Shown here: positions 1-10,494 of the stretch, piece by piece
Position numbering within the stretch: position 1 is the stretch's first letter
Layout of the letters: every line of letters begins with the position of its first letter
Source of the DNA: Mesorhizobium sp. WSM4306
GTDB lineage: Bacteria; Pseudomonadota; Alphaproteobacteria; Rhizobiales; Rhizobiaceae
NCBI RefSeq assembly: GCF_007003975.1
Contig: NZ_VFTC01000006.1
Coordinates: 163,055-227,054, forward strand
DNA length: 64,000 bases
Direction: 5' to 3'
The notes under the pieces: generated by a model
Databases searched by the model: none
What the model saw: only the letters and a program-made list of their open reading frames with translations
Told to the model about the DNA's origin: nothing
Program-made: the position numbers and the translations under genes

Positions 1-471
1 CGGCAGATTGTAGCTGCGGCCGGTGACCAGGGGATAGGCATCCTGCTGCAGGCGTGCCTCGCCCGGCGTCGGCAGTGCGAGCACGTTCATGTCCTTGGTG
101 CGGTCGCTGGTGTCGAGCGCAGGCGGATTGTCGAGATCAGTCGAGATGTCCCTGAGCGGCGGCGTGGTCGCCGCCCAATAGGCGGCGATGCCGTAGGGCG
201 TCAGCACCAGCAGCGCCAGCAAGGCGCCGACCGAGAGGTCGCGCCCGCCGCGGTCGCCGAAATGCCACAGGCGGGACAGAGCGAGGCCGGCAAACAGCAA
301 AGCGAACGCGGCAAGCAATGCGACAATCGCCAGCACCCACAGGAAGGCCGGCGTTTCGACCAGTTCGAAATGATGGCCGGCCAGCACGGTCAGCAGCAGC
401 ACTAGGGCAAAAGCGCCCGTGCGCCGCGACCAGCCGGCCGCCTTCGATGTCTGCCGCTCGTCAACGTCCAT
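1..471 (-). CDS. DUF1499-type membrane protein, 3' end missing
   Basis: The minus-strand frame is open from an ATG at 471 to the window edge (157 codons), so the C-terminus is absent. It begins MDVDERQTSKAAGW. Three hydrophobic stretches follow (about residues 20-37, 43-65 and 77-97). After these comes a soluble part with PPLRDISTDLDNPP, which is typical of the start of the DUF1499 domain in rhizobial proteins. It is probably an inner-membrane protein with a soluble C-terminal domain of unknown function. The family name rests on remembered similarity of this short motif. The catalytic or binding part, if any, lies outside the window. Confidence 0.7.
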   Translation of the reverse strand, partial: MDVDERQTSKAAGWSRRTGAFALVLLLTVLAGHHFELVETPAFLWVLAIVALLAAFALLFAGLALSRLWHFGDRGGRDLSVGALLALLVLTPYGIAAYWAATTPPLRDISTDLDNPPALDTSDRTKDMNVLALPTPGEARLQQDAYPLVTGRSYNLP

Positions 472-591
472 TGTCTTCAGCACCGCCCAACCCCGCACAA
501 ACGCTTAGAGCAAGTCATGCTCAAATTGAACATCCCCTGCCCTAACGTTTTTCACGGCGACTTGAAGGCCAAAAGAACGACACGACCTCGA

Positions 592-2220
592 TCAATCCGT
601 CGGCAGCCGGTAGTCGCGGAACTGCTGGCGCAAGGTGATCTTCTGGATCTTGCCGGCGGCGGTGTGCGGAATTTCACTGATGAAGGCGACGTCGTCCGGC
701 ATCCACCACTTCGCCACCTTGCCATCCATGAAGGCAAGGATGTCGGCCTTGCTCGGCTCCTTGCCGGGCTTACGAACCACGACCAGCAAGGGCCTCTCAC
801 CCCATTTCGAGTGGTGGACGCCAATTGCCGCGGCCTCGGCGACATCGGGGTGGCCTACGGCGAGGTTTTCCAGATCGATGGTCGATATCCACTCGCCGCC
901 CGACTTGATGACATCCTTGGCGCGATCGGTGATCTGCATATAACCGCTCGGATCGATATGGGCGACGTCGCCGGTGTCGAACCAGCCGTCCTTGTCGAAC
1001 TGCTCGGCGCCGACGCCGCCATAATAGGCGCTGGCGATGGCCGGACCGCGTACCTTCAGCCGGCCGAAGGTCTTACCGTCCCAGGGCAATTCCTTGTTCT
1101 CGTCGTCGGTCACCTTCATCTCGACGCCGAAGGGCGGGTAGCCCTGCTTGCACTGAACATCGAGCCGGGCTTCGCCCTCAAGCTCCTGATATTGCGGCTT
1201 CATGGTGCAGAGCGTGCCGAGCGGCGACATCTCGGTCATGCCCCAGGCATGGATGACCGCGACGCCGTAATTGTCCTGGAATTTCCTGGTGATGGCGCGC
1301 GGGCAGGACGAGCCGCCGATGACGACTTTGCTCAGATGCGGAAGCTTCTTGCCGGTCTCTTCCAGATGCTGCAGCAGCATCATCCACACGGTCGGCACCG
1401 CGGCGCTGAAGGTCACCTTCTCGGTGTCGAGCAGTTCGTAGATCGAGGCGCCGTCCATCTTGCAGCCGGGCATGACCAGCTTGGCGCCGATCATCGGCGC
1501 GCTCTGGCCAAGGCCCCAGGCATTGGCATGGAACATCGGCACGACGGGGAGAATCGTGTCCCGCGCGGAGATGCCCATGGCGTCGGGCATGGCGGCGATC
1601 ATGGCATGCAGCACGTTCGAACGGTGGCTGTAGAGCACGCCCTTGGGATCGCCCGTCGTGCCGGAGGTGTAGCACATGCCGGCGGCGGTGTTTTCAGGGA
1701 ACGTCTTCCAGGCGAAGTCGCCATCGGCCTCGTTCAGCCAGTCCTCATAGGCGACCACATTGCGCAGCGTCGTCTCAGGCATATGCGCCCTGTCGGTCAG
1801 CACGATCACCTTTTTCAGCGATTTGACCGCGCCGGCGATCTTTTCCAGCAGCGGCACGAAGGTCAGGTCGACGAAGATCGCTCTATCCTCGGCATTGTTC
1901 ATGATCCAGACGATCTGCTCGGGAAACAGTCTCGGGTTCAGCGTGTGGTAGATGGCGCCGATGCCCATGATGCCGTACCAGGCCTCGATGTGGCGCGCCG
2001 TGTTCCAGGCCAGGGTCGCGATGCGGTCGCCGAGCACAAAACCGTCGCGTTCGAGCCTTTGGGCAACCTTCAGCGCGCGGCGATGGATCTCGGCATAGGT
2101 GGTGCGAACGATCGGACCTTCGATCGAGCGCGACACGATCTCGCGTGTGCCGTGCTGCCGCTCGGCATTGTCGATCAGCTTGTGGCAGAGCAGCGGCCAT
2201 TCCTGCATCAGTCCGAGCAT
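592..2220 (-). CDS. Fatty-acyl-CoA synthetase (AMP-forming, AlkK-like)
   Basis: The 542-aa product is an ANL-superfamily ligase that activates a carboxylic acid to its CoA ester through an acyl-adenylate. It has the P-loop [12 protein letters not shown], the WGMTE motif, the hinge region [11 protein letters not shown] followed by [15 protein letters not shown], and the C-terminal TAAGKIQK with the catalytic lysine. Length and motifs match medium- to long-chain acyl-CoA synthetases rather than acetyl-CoA synthetase; the exact chain length cannot be read. The frame is open further upstream to 2307. The ATG at 2220 is chosen because CGGAGGAA lies 4-5 bases before it and homologues typically begin near [11 protein letters not shown]. 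It is cytoplasmic or membrane-associated and appears monocistronic. Confidence 0.9.
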   Translation of the reverse strand: MLGLMQEWPLLCHKLIDNAERQHGTREIVSRSIEGPIVRTTYAEIHRRALKVAQRLERDGFVLGDRIATLAWNTARHIEAWYGIMGIGAIYHTLNPRLFPEQIVWIMNNAEDRAIFVDLTFVPLLEKIAGAVKSLKKVIVLTDRAHMPETTLRNVVAYEDWLNEADGDFAWKTFPENTAAGMCYTSGTTGDPKGVLYSHRSNVLHAMIAAMPDAMGISARDTILPVVPMFHANAWGLGQSAPMIGAKLVMPGCKMDGASIYELLDTEKVTFSAAVPTVWMMLLQHLEETGKKLPHLSKVVIGGSSCPRAITRKFQDNYGVAVIHAWGMTEMSPLGTLCTMKPQYQELEGEARLDVQCKQGYPPFGVEMKVTDDENKELPWDGKTFGRLKVRGPAIASAYYGGVGAEQFDKDGWFDTGDVAHIDPSGYMQITDRAKDVIKSGGEWISTIDLENLAVGHPDVAEAAAIGVHHSKWGERPLLVVVRKPGKEPSKADILAFMDGKVAKWWMPDDVAFISEIPHTAAGKIQKITLRQQFRDYRLPTD

Positions 2221-2428
2221 CGCGTTCCTCCGGTTGTTTGCCATTCCGGCTAATTTTTGTCCCATTGTGAGACGAACGCGCGGATTGTCCAGTGATGAAG
2301 TCTCCAACCGTTAACGGCTGAAGCAAGCAGTGATCGAAAGCCCTGAAAAACCGCCACAATCCAGCCATCGTCGGTGTTAAGGTTCGTTAACGGGGTAGGG
2401 GTGCGATTGGCGACTGAAAGAGGTTCGC

Positions 2429-2860
2429 ATGGACGCGCAGCTCGACGACAGGCCGTTGGACGACAGCCAGGCCGAAGACGTGCAGTTGGACGACGTGCAG
2501 TTGGACGACATTCAGCTCGACGACAAAGAGCTTGAAGATACGCTGGCTGCAAGTCTGGCCGATCTGGTGCCGGAGGCCAAAAAGGTTTCCGAAGACGAAT
2601 TTGTGGAGGTGGTCGGCGGTGCCCTCGAGGCGGTCGGCGGCACGCTGCTGTTCAAGATGTGCGTCCAGAACGAAGGCGAAGGCCAGCATGTCGCCGCCGC
2701 ATCGATCGGCGATGGCGGCAATCGCCAGTTCCTGCTGCTTACTTTGCCAACCGGCGGCGGCGCGCTGAAGGTCGAGACCACGTCAAGAAGCACCAACCCG
2801 GTGGCCGGCATTGCCGCTGCCTATGCCGGCCTCATGGACGTGTTCAAGACCGCGGCCTGA
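2429..2860 (+). CDS. Unknown protein with N-terminal acidic pentad repeats
   Basis: The 143-aa product has no family I recognise. Residues 2-36 are seven consecutive five-residue units of the form D-x-[QPE]-[LA]-[DE], for example DVQLD, DVQLD, DIQLD. The rest (about 45-143) is neutral and Gly/Ala-rich with alternating polar and hydrophobic segments, has a single Cys, and ends GLMDVFKTAA. There is no signal peptide or membrane segment. A GAGG ribosome-binding site lies 7 bases before the ATG. The gene sits alone between the divergent acyl-CoA ligase and a DUF427 gene. Regular codon use supports a real gene. The acidic repeat tract might be a flexible or binding tail, but no function is assigned. 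Confidence 0.8.
   Translation: MDAQLDDRPLDDSQAEDVQLDDVQLDDIQLDDKELEDTLAASLADLVPEAKKVSEDEFVEVVGGALEAVGGTLLFKMCVQNEGEGQHVAAASIGDGGNRQFLLLTLPTGGGALKVETTSRSTNPVAGIAAAYAGLMDVFKTAA
2477..2536 (+). repeat. Coding tandem repeat, 15-bp unit
   Basis: Four consecutive 15-base units encode D-[VIK]-[QE]-L-[DE]. The first two (2477-2491 and 2492-2506) are identical, GACGTGCAGTTGGAC. The third and fourth have diverged. Less regular units extend the protein periodicity upstream to 2432. The identical pair suggests recent duplication by slippage. Confidence 0.85.
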
Positions 2861-3006
2861 CGTTCGCATATATGTGATCGTTTCAACGACCGACCAGGCA
2901 CGCCTGGCTGTCACGATGGCCTTGCGCAACTGGTTCTCCGCACACACTTTTAGGACATGGGAAGCAATCCCCTCGTGCTCCCAATCGGACAAGGAAAACC
3001 CCCCGT

Positions 3007-3396
3007 TTGGACCAGATCGCCAACCCCGCCCCCGGCTTCCAGAGCAATCCCGGCAAGGTCATCACCGTCGAGCCTTATCGCGGCACGGTGGTCGTGCGTG
3101 CCGGCGATACGGTGATTGCCTCATCGACGCGGGCGAAGCTTCTGTCCGAACCGCCCTACCCCCAGCATTTCTACATCCCATTCGAAGACATCGATTTTAC
3201 CCAGCTCGGCAAAACCATCCTGTCGACGCATTGCCCCTACAAGGGCGACGCCAGCTACTGGAGCGTGCTGCCGGCCGGCGAAACCGGCAAGGACGCGATG
3301 TGGGCCTATGAGCGACCCTTCGACGAAATGGTCGAGATTCGCGACCACGGCGCGTTCTACGCAAACAGGGTGACGATTGAGGCCACGCCCGGTTGA
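3007..3396 (+). CDS. DUF427 domain protein, TTG start
   Basis: The 129-aa soluble protein is a DUF427-type beta-rich domain. The recognisable part is GTVVVRAGDTVIASSTRAKLL, then PPYPQHFYIPFEDIDF, then THCPYKGDASYWSV, which is the conserved pattern of the family (Y-x-P-x-x-D followed by HCPYKG). The molecular function of the family is not established. The TTG at 3007 is used as start because AAGGA lies about 9 bases upstream and no ATG or GTG fits before the domain. It is preceded by about 145 bases without a gene after the pentad-repeat gene and could be cotranscribed with it. Confidence 0.85.
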   Translation: MDQIANPAPGFQSNPGKVITVEPYRGTVVVRAGDTVIASSTRAKLLSEPPYPQHFYIPFEDIDFTQLGKTILSTHCPYKGDASYWSVLPAGETGKDAMWAYERPFDEMVEIRDHGAFYANRVTIEATPG

Positions 3397-3407
3397 GGGG
3401 CGCAATT

Positions 3408-3531
3408 GATATTCAGGTGAGGCTGGCCTGCGAACAGCGCGTTCCTGCGCTTCCGGTGCTAACGCACCTCAAGTACTCTCCGCTCCGGTTCTCGGAACGC
3501 GCTATTCTCGGCTAAGCCTGACCTGAATCTC
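3408..3531. repeat. Long imperfect inverted repeat, REP/RIME-like
   Basis: Outer arms 3408-3424 and 3515-3531 are complementary at 15 of 17 positions (core ATTCAGGT and ACCTGAAT). A second inner pair contains AGCGCGTTCC and GGAACGCGCT. The whole 124-base element can fold into one long hairpin. It lies between the convergent DUF427 and polysaccharide deacetylase genes and may help end transcription from both sides. Confidence 0.75.
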
Positions 3532-3560
3532 AACGCACCCAATCGCCATGCCGGAACGGA

Positions 3561-4331
3561 TCAATCCGTCGTTCCGTCATTGCCGACGCCATCGGCCTCG
3601 TCGAGTCTCACGAAGGTCAGCCCCTTGGCCTTCAACGCCAGCAGACCTTGCACGACACCCTCGCCGGCTGCGTGGGTCGGCTGGTTGATGTGGGCGATGA
3701 TGACATCGCCATCCGTGGCGGCGCCAATGCGGCGGGCGGTTTCTTTTGCGCCGAGCAACGAGCCGCCATCGCCGTTGATCGAAAAGCCGGCGATCTTGAA
3801 GCCGAGCTTGCGGATCATGGCGATGGCCGACGGGCTGTATTCGGCGGTCGCGCCGCGGAACCATTTCGGCGCCGGCTCGCCGGTCCGGGCGAGAGCCGCC
3901 GCGCCCGACTCGACTTCGGCCTGCACCGCTTCAGGGCTGCCGGCGCTGCGGATGCCGTAGATTTTCTGCGGCGTGTCGACAGCCGGGATGTGACGGCCGC
4001 CATGGTTTTCCAGTTCGAACAGGTCGGGATGCGCGCGCATGATCTCGACGGCGGCGGCGTTGCGCTTCAGCCAGATGCCTGTGACGAAGATCGTCGCCGG
4101 AATCCGGTTCTCCACCAGGGCCGAAAGTATCCTCGTATCGGTCTGCCCGCCGCAGGCGTCGAGCGTGAGCGCGACGCGGCCCACATTGCCGCCGGCTTCC
4201 GCCTTGAGGCGCAGCGTCGGCTCGACAAGCGGTGCGGCATGGGCCGCAGACACGGCCCATGCCGATAGAGCGATGGCGCAAAGCAGTTTTTGCAAGGGAT
4301 GCCTGTTCTGTTTCCGAATCGGCGCTGTCAT
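3561..4331 (-). CDS. Secreted polysaccharide deacetylase (NodB fold)
   Basis: The 256-aa product has a basic start (MTAPIRKQNRHPLQK), a hydrophobic core and an AHA cleavage site near residue 33, so it is probably exported. The mature part is a carbohydrate esterase 4/NodB domain: VALTLDACGGQTDTRI (the usual TFDDG becomes LDACGG), IPATIFVTGIWLKR, ENHGGRHI in place of the usual SHTxxH metal pair, and DGDVIIAHIN near the C-terminus. These variants match the CE4 subgroup of small periplasmic deacetylases in rhizobia, but whether the metal site is complete is uncertain. The ATG at 4331 is preferred over a longer open frame because it places the signal peptide at the N-terminus. The gene follows the GT9 gene after 90 bases on the same strand. 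Confidence 0.82.
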   Translation of the reverse strand: MTAPIRKQNRHPLQKLLCAIALSAWAVSAAHAAPLVEPTLRLKAEAGGNVGRVALTLDACGGQTDTRILSALVENRIPATIFVTGIWLKRNAAAVEIMRAHPDLFELENHGGRHIPAVDTPQKIYGIRSAGSPEAVQAEVESGAAALARTGEPAPKWFRGATAEYSPSAIAMIRKLGFKIAGFSINGDGGSLLGAKETARRIGAATDGDVIIAHINQPTHAAGEGVVQGLLALKAKGLTFVRLDEADGVGNDGTTD

Positions 4332-4421
4332 AGCCGCACCCCAAGACCCGCAACAAGGCGGAAATCGGGATATCGGCCATGCAAAAAGCTGATATCCCGA
4401 CAATGTGACCGCCGCGCACCA

Positions 4422-5525
4422 TCAGACGGCGTGTTCCAGCTCCACTTGCGTCCGCGACAGGACTTCGAGAACCCCGGCGACGACCGGTTCGACCTCCAGG
4501 CGCCAGACGCAGCACGCCTTGCTGGGATCGAGCGGATTGCACAGGATGCCCGCGACGCAATTGCACGGCATGGACGGCTGCAAAGCGAGGCTGGGCACGC
4601 CGACCGGCCCCCAAACGGCCGGGCTGGTCAGGCCATACAGGCCGACAACCGGCGTTCCGGCGGCTGCTGCCATGTGCATGGGGCCGCTCTCATTGCCGAC
4701 AAACAGTCGCGCCTGCTGCAACACCGCCAGCAGCGTTTCCAGCGACAGCGCGCCGACGAGGTTGACGATCGGCGACGCGGCGTGAGCGAGGATCTGCTCG
4801 GCGGGCTTGCGCTCGTCCGGTCCGCCGACCAGCACAAAGTCCAGTCCGGTCTGGCGCGCAATCGTGTCGATCACCGCGGCAAAGCGTTCCGGCTGCCAGC
4901 GCCGGCCGTGAAAGCTCGCGCCGGCATGCACGGCGATGAAACCGTTCGGGCGCAAACGATGTCTGTCCAGCAATGCCTGGGCTCTCGCCGTTTCCAGCGG
5001 CAAGGGCCGGATCGACGGCGCGCGCACGCGCAGAGGGACGCCAAGCGGCTCGAGCGGCGAGAGATAGCGGTAGAGAAAGTGCTGCTCGCCAAAGCCGAAC
5101 GGCCTGGCAAACAGATTGGCCGGCTGACGCTCGTGCCAACGCAGCGGCCTCTCCGACGGATTATAGCCGATGCGGGTCCTGGCATTGAGAAACCTGACGA
5201 TGATGCGCGAGGTCTTTGAATCGGTGAGATCGATGGTCAGGTCGAAGCGAAACTGGCGCAGCTTGCTGATCATCGAATAGAGTTCGCGCCCACGCTCCAG
5301 CGGGGTGCCGCGCATGGCCGCGCGGCGGAAGGTAACGAGCTCCGAGGCGATGCCGTGCGCGGTCACGAAACTGGCGAGGCGGGCCTCACAGAGAAAAACG
5401 ATCCTGACGCCGGGATATTCGAGCTGCAGGTTCCTGGCGAGCGTGGAGGAGAGAACAATATCGCCGATGAACTTGGTCTGGAGGATCAGGATCGAGCGGA
5501 AGGGTTTGGGCGAAATCAGCAACAT
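4422..5525 (-). CDS. Glycosyltransferase family 9 (heptosyltransferase-like)
   Basis: The 367-aa protein has the GT9 two-domain layout. The N-terminal domain has ILILQTKFIGDIVLSS and a DLTIDLTDSKTSR segment. The C-terminal nucleotide-sugar domain has IAVHAGASFHGRRWQPERFA, LVGGPDER, and FVGNESGPMHMAAAAGTPVV. This pattern is that of ADP-heptose:LPS heptosyltransferases and relatives, acting at the inner face of the inner membrane. The sugar donor cannot be told from sequence. A Cys-rich stretch (CNCVAGILCN, then CCVW) near the C-terminus is unusual for simple heptosyltransferases. It precedes the deacetylase gene on the same strand, so both may act on surface polysaccharide. Confidence 0.88.
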   Translation of the reverse strand: MLLISPKPFRSILILQTKFIGDIVLSSTLARNLQLEYPGVRIVFLCEARLASFVTAHGIASELVTFRRAAMRGTPLERGRELYSMISKLRQFRFDLTIDLTDSKTSRIIVRFLNARTRIGYNPSERPLRWHERQPANLFARPFGFGEQHFLYRYLSPLEPLGVPLRVRAPSIRPLPLETARAQALLDRHRLRPNGFIAVHAGASFHGRRWQPERFAAVIDTIARQTGLDFVLVGGPDERKPAEQILAHAASPIVNLVGALSLETLLAVLQQARLFVGNESGPMHMAAAAGTPVVGLYGLTSPAVWGPVGVPSLALQPSMPCNCVAGILCNPLDPSKACCVWRLEVEPVVAGVLEVLSRTQVELEHAV

Positions 5526-5619
5526 CTGTTTCTCGGCACCGGGCGGGTTGGGGGACCGTGAAATTGGGCAGAAACGATGTCGGGATTGCGTGCCGAGCTG
5601 CGCACATCAGCGTGAATTT

Positions 5620-5636
5620 GCTTACAAAATCGTAAG
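5620..5636 (-). other. Small stem-loop GCTTAC/GTAAGC
   Basis: A perfect 6-bp stem with a 5-base loop lies between the GT9 gene start and the end of ppdK. Together with the stronger hairpin just upstream it may contribute to ending ppdK transcription. No T-run follows, so this is only a possible role. Confidence 0.4.
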
Positions 5637-5640
5637 CTTA

Positions 5641-5676
5641 GCGCCAAATGGCCACCCCTGGGGTGGCCATTTGCGC
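5641..5676 (-). terminator. Strong hairpin after ppdK, no T-run
   Basis: AAATGGCCACCCC and GGGGTGGCCATTT form a perfect 13-bp inverted repeat around a single central base, extended by GCGC pairs on both sides. It begins 24 bases after the ppdK stop codon. A T-tract is lacking on the minus strand, so it may act as a 3' stabiliser or an intrinsic terminator of the weak-tail type. Confidence 0.6.
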
Positions 5677-5700
5677 GACGCGGAAAGAACTATGTCGAAA

Positions 5701-8406
<2,706 letters not shown>

Positions 8407-8424
8407 GCTCGCCCTCCAAGTCCT

Positions 8425-8463
8425 TGGAAGATAGACAACACTTCCGTGGAAGATAGACAACAC
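8425..8463 (-). promoter_or_regulatory. 17-bp direct repeat in ppdK leader
   Basis: The sequence TGGAAGATAGACAACAC (plus strand) occurs at 8425-8441 and again, identical, at 8447-8463, a 22-base period or about two helical turns. The nearer copy ends 19 bases before the ppdK start codon. Two identical sites on the same face of the helix suggest a binding site for a regulator, or a small duplication of the leader. A GC-rich imperfect hairpin (8462-8480) follows upstream. Confidence 0.55.
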
Positions 8464-8647
8464 CGGGGCCAAGGCCCGGTTCCCCCCGCATTCCGACCCG
8501 AGCGTTATTATGCTGCAGTGCGAAAGGCAAGGCGTGGTCAGCCAAGCCCGGCCACTACAATCGATTAAGCAAAAGCTGCGTCAAAAAGACTTGCCGACCA
8601 GCCGCCCGCGATATAGAACATATCATGAACAAGTTGGGAGTAGCCTG

Positions 8648-8992
8648 ATGAAACTCAACGGAAAACTCGACTATCTGGAATTGCCTGCGACCGGCGGAAA
8701 GCTGGACAGCGTCAAGGCGTTCTATAGCGCGGCCTTCTCGTGGTCGTTCACCGATTACGGGCCGACCTATTCGGCCTTTGGCGAAGGGCTCGACGGCGGT
8801 TTTCAGGCCGATGGCGCAGAAGCGCCGGCCAAACCTCTGCCGGTGCTTTATTCGCAGGATCTGGAAGCAACCCTCGACGCTGTCGAAAATGCCGGCGGCA
8901 CGATCGTCAAGCCGATCTTCTCGTTTCCGGGCGGCAGGCGGTTCCATTTCACCGATCCGGCCGGCAATGAGTTGGCGGTCTGGGGCGAATAG
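8648..8992 (+). CDS. VOC (glyoxalase/bleomycin-resistance fold) protein
   Basis: The 114-aa protein is a single VOC domain: KLDYLELPATGGKLDSVKAFY, AFSWSFTDYGPTYSAF, and the C-terminal GGRRFHFTDPAGNELAVWGE with the typical metal-ligand glutamate. The fold is used by glyoxalases, dioxygenases and drug-binding proteins, and the substrate cannot be predicted. The start is set by GGGAG 8 bases before the ATG; the frame runs further upstream without homology. It is transcribed divergently from ppdK. Confidence 0.85.
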   Translation: MKLNGKLDYLELPATGGKLDSVKAFYSAAFSWSFTDYGPTYSAFGEGLDGGFQADGAEAPAKPLPVLYSQDLEATLDAVENAGGTIVKPIFSFPGGRRFHFTDPAGNELAVWGE

Positions 8993-9044
8993 CGAGCGCC
9001 CGTGCTTGGGCGGTGGATCAGTTTTGCACAGGGCCAACTCGGCA

Positions 9045-9073
9045 TTGAGCTTTCGTGCCGCTCGTCCTATAAG
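9045..9073 (+). promoter_or_regulatory. Sigma-70 promoter for tRNA-Gln
   Basis: TTGAGC (9045-9050) and TATAAG (9068-9073) are separated by exactly 17 bases. The -10 ends 29 bases before the tRNA, so transcription would start about 22 bases upstream of it. A GCGGGC-AAA-GCCCGC hairpin (9084-9098) lies in the short leader. Confidence 0.75.
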
Positions 9074-9102
9074 GCCGCGCGCAGCGGGCAAAGCCCGCCT
9101 GC

Positions 9103-9177
9103 TGGGGCGTCGCCAAGTGGTAAGGCATCGGTTTTTGGTACCGACATTCCCAGGTTCGAATCCTGGCGCCCCAGCCA
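9103..9177 (+). tRNA. tRNA-Gln (anticodon TTG)
   Basis: The 75-base gene folds as a standard cloverleaf. The acceptor stem TGGGGCG pairs with CGCCCCA, the discriminator is G and CCA is encoded. The anticodon stem-loop ATCGGTTTTTGGTACCGA carries TTG, and the T arm is CCAGG-TTCGAAT-CCTGG. It is nearly identical to E. coli tRNA-Gln(UUG) in layout. It lies at the left edge of an accessory-looking region, and no copy of its 3' end was seen downstream in the window. Confidence 0.97.
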
Positions 9178-9293
9178 ATTCACATGCCTTTTGAAATCAA
9201 TGATTTACAGATGCCCTGAATGGCTGTCGCAGCGGCTAACTGACTCCCCGCGCGACCCGACTCCGTCCACAGAGCCGGGCCGTGCGAAGAGGA

Positions 9294-9587
9294 TCAGTAG
9301 TCGCTGTCGTCCTCGATGATGACGGGATGATGATACCGATGATGGCGACGCTCGATCGAGCCGGTCACGATAACAGTATCCGGGCGATGATGTCTGCGGC
9401 CGTGGTCGTAGAAGGCAACCGTGCCGTGTTTACGGTGATGAAGGCGTTGACCCTGGTCATTGATGATCTTGACGGTCTTGTGGTGATGTCGATGGTGGGT
9501 CGTGATGATTACGTCAGCTTCGGCTGCCGAAGCTATCGCCGGCATTGCGATGAACAGCGCCAAAGCGCTCACGATCATTGTTTTCAT
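9294..9587 (-). CDS. Small His-rich secreted protein
   Basis: The 97-aa product starts with a signal peptide (MKTMIVSALALFIAMPAIASA, cleavage near residue 21-22). Its mature part holds 15 histidines in four clusters: THHRHHH, LHHRKHG, DHGRRHHRP, RRHHRYHHP. The C-terminus is acidic, EDDSDY. It belongs to no family I can name. The composition suggests periplasmic metal binding (Zn, Ni or Cu), which is inference. GGAGAT lies about 8 bases before the ATG. Its leader contains competing hairpins around an unused strong Shine-Dalgarno sequence. Confidence 0.75.
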   Translation of the reverse strand: MKTMIVSALALFIAMPAIASAAEADVIITTHHRHHHKTVKIINDQGQRLHHRKHGTVAFYDHGRRHHRPDTVIVTGSIERRHHRYHHPVIIEDDSDY

Positions 9588-9932
9588 TGCAATATCTCCA
9601 TCCGCGAATTATCCCTTCGCGGGGATAACCACCTCCTATCCCTTTGGTTCCGAGTGGCGTCGTCGGTTCTCGCGGCGCGATCGGTGACGGACGCTCGCGC
9701 GCAAAACGGCATGTCGAAAGAGGGAATTGCGACACCAGGTCTTACTGGCAGGGCGCTCTTTCAAAGCCGACCACGAGGAGTTGCGCAACTTCGACAAGGC
9801 AGCGTTGCGCGCGACCTCTCGAAATGTCCTCGCGTTCGATCACCTGATCTGTGGCGGGATGCATCTGTCGGCGAGCATGACCGTCGCACACGTCTTCTCA
9901 GGACTTCCGAGAGGACGAACCAATCAGCCGTC
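9588..9932. other. Gene-poor stretch with structured leader of the His-rich gene
   Basis: No convincing gene is seen; short open frames have no ribosome-binding site or recognisable protein. The part next to the His-rich gene (9602-9642) holds overlapping inverted repeats: CCGCGAA/TTCGCGG (9602-9608 with 9616-9622) and TTATCCC/GGGATAA (9609-9615 with 9622-9628). A third, 6-bp pair (9622-9627 with 9637-9642) encloses AGGAGGTGG on the minus strand. Confidence 0.6.
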
Positions 9933-10166
9933 TCAGATCCCGTAAGAAAGTGCAAAGTAGGCCACCGGTGCCAAGATCAGCAAAATCGCCATCGCGACAA
10001 GCACGGCGATTGCCAGGCGTTCTGTTCGCCTGACAAGGTCAGCGACCTTGTCGTCGTCAGCCAACGGTATGAGATCAAGGACCGAAGAAACTTCCGTAGG
10101 ACTGTCGTTGTCGTTTGCGGGTCGGGTGGTTGCGCGTTCACGCACGGATCTCTGGACAAAGGTCAC
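9933..10166 (-). CDS. Small single-pass membrane protein, unknown
   Basis: The 77-aa product has a polar N-terminal half (RERATTRPANDNDSPTEV, then DDDKVADLVRRTERLA). One hydrophobic helix fills the C-terminus (AIAVLVAMAILLILAPVAYF, about residues 52-72). It begins at a GTG (10166) with GAGG 7 bases upstream. I recognise no family. It lies in the accessory-looking stretch after tRNA-Gln. A type II or tail-anchored topology is likely. Moderate confidence that it is expressed. Confidence 0.5.
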   Translation of the reverse strand: MTFVQRSVRERATTRPANDNDSPTEVSSVLDLIPLADDDKVADLVRRTERLAIAVLVAMAILLILAPVAYFALSYGI

Positions 10167-10494
10167 TATTAGCCTCGTTGTTGAAACGTCACGCCGCTTG
10201 GCGGTCCCACGACAATCGGGTGCCCGCTAGTCTCTGGAGAATGGCGGGCACCCGATTGACCGCCGATGAAGGGACTCATACTCGGCAGCCTGGTTGCAAT
10301 GTATTGGGAGGGCATAGGTTGCTCGTCTTCGACCTATGGCTCTGACGCCAGGACTTCAGTCATACCCTGTTCGGACCTTAGTCTGACGGCAGAGGAAACG
10401 GATGGCGGCCATTCGTTTCGACGGAGAAACACGCGGGAACATTAGTAGGTTCTGACGAGTTCACTCTCAGCAACAAGTTTTCGGGAGAGATATT
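10167..10494. other. Intergenic stretch with one strong hairpin
   Basis: No gene is evident. The stretch contains a perfect 15-bp inverted repeat at 10213-10258 (separate entry) and the promoter region of the 24-aa membrane peptide gene. Base composition is less GC-biased than in the neighbouring core genes. Confidence 0.6.
10213..10258. other. Perfect 15-bp stem-loop with nested hairpin
   Basis: CAATCGGGTGCCCGC (10213-10227) is exactly complementary to 10244-10258. The 16-base loop itself contains TCTC-TG-GAGA. There is no T-run on either side, so a simple terminator is less likely than an RNA structure or a protein-binding palindrome. Confidence 0.7.

Noticed and set aside
517..2253. 578-codon plus-strand frame opposite the acyl-CoA ligase
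   Set aside because: High-GC antisense shadow; the minus-strand frame has full ligase motifs.
9727..9945. 72-codon plus-strand frame in the gap after the His-rich gene
   Set aside because: Starts at a TTG without a proper ribosome-binding site and gives no recognisable protein.
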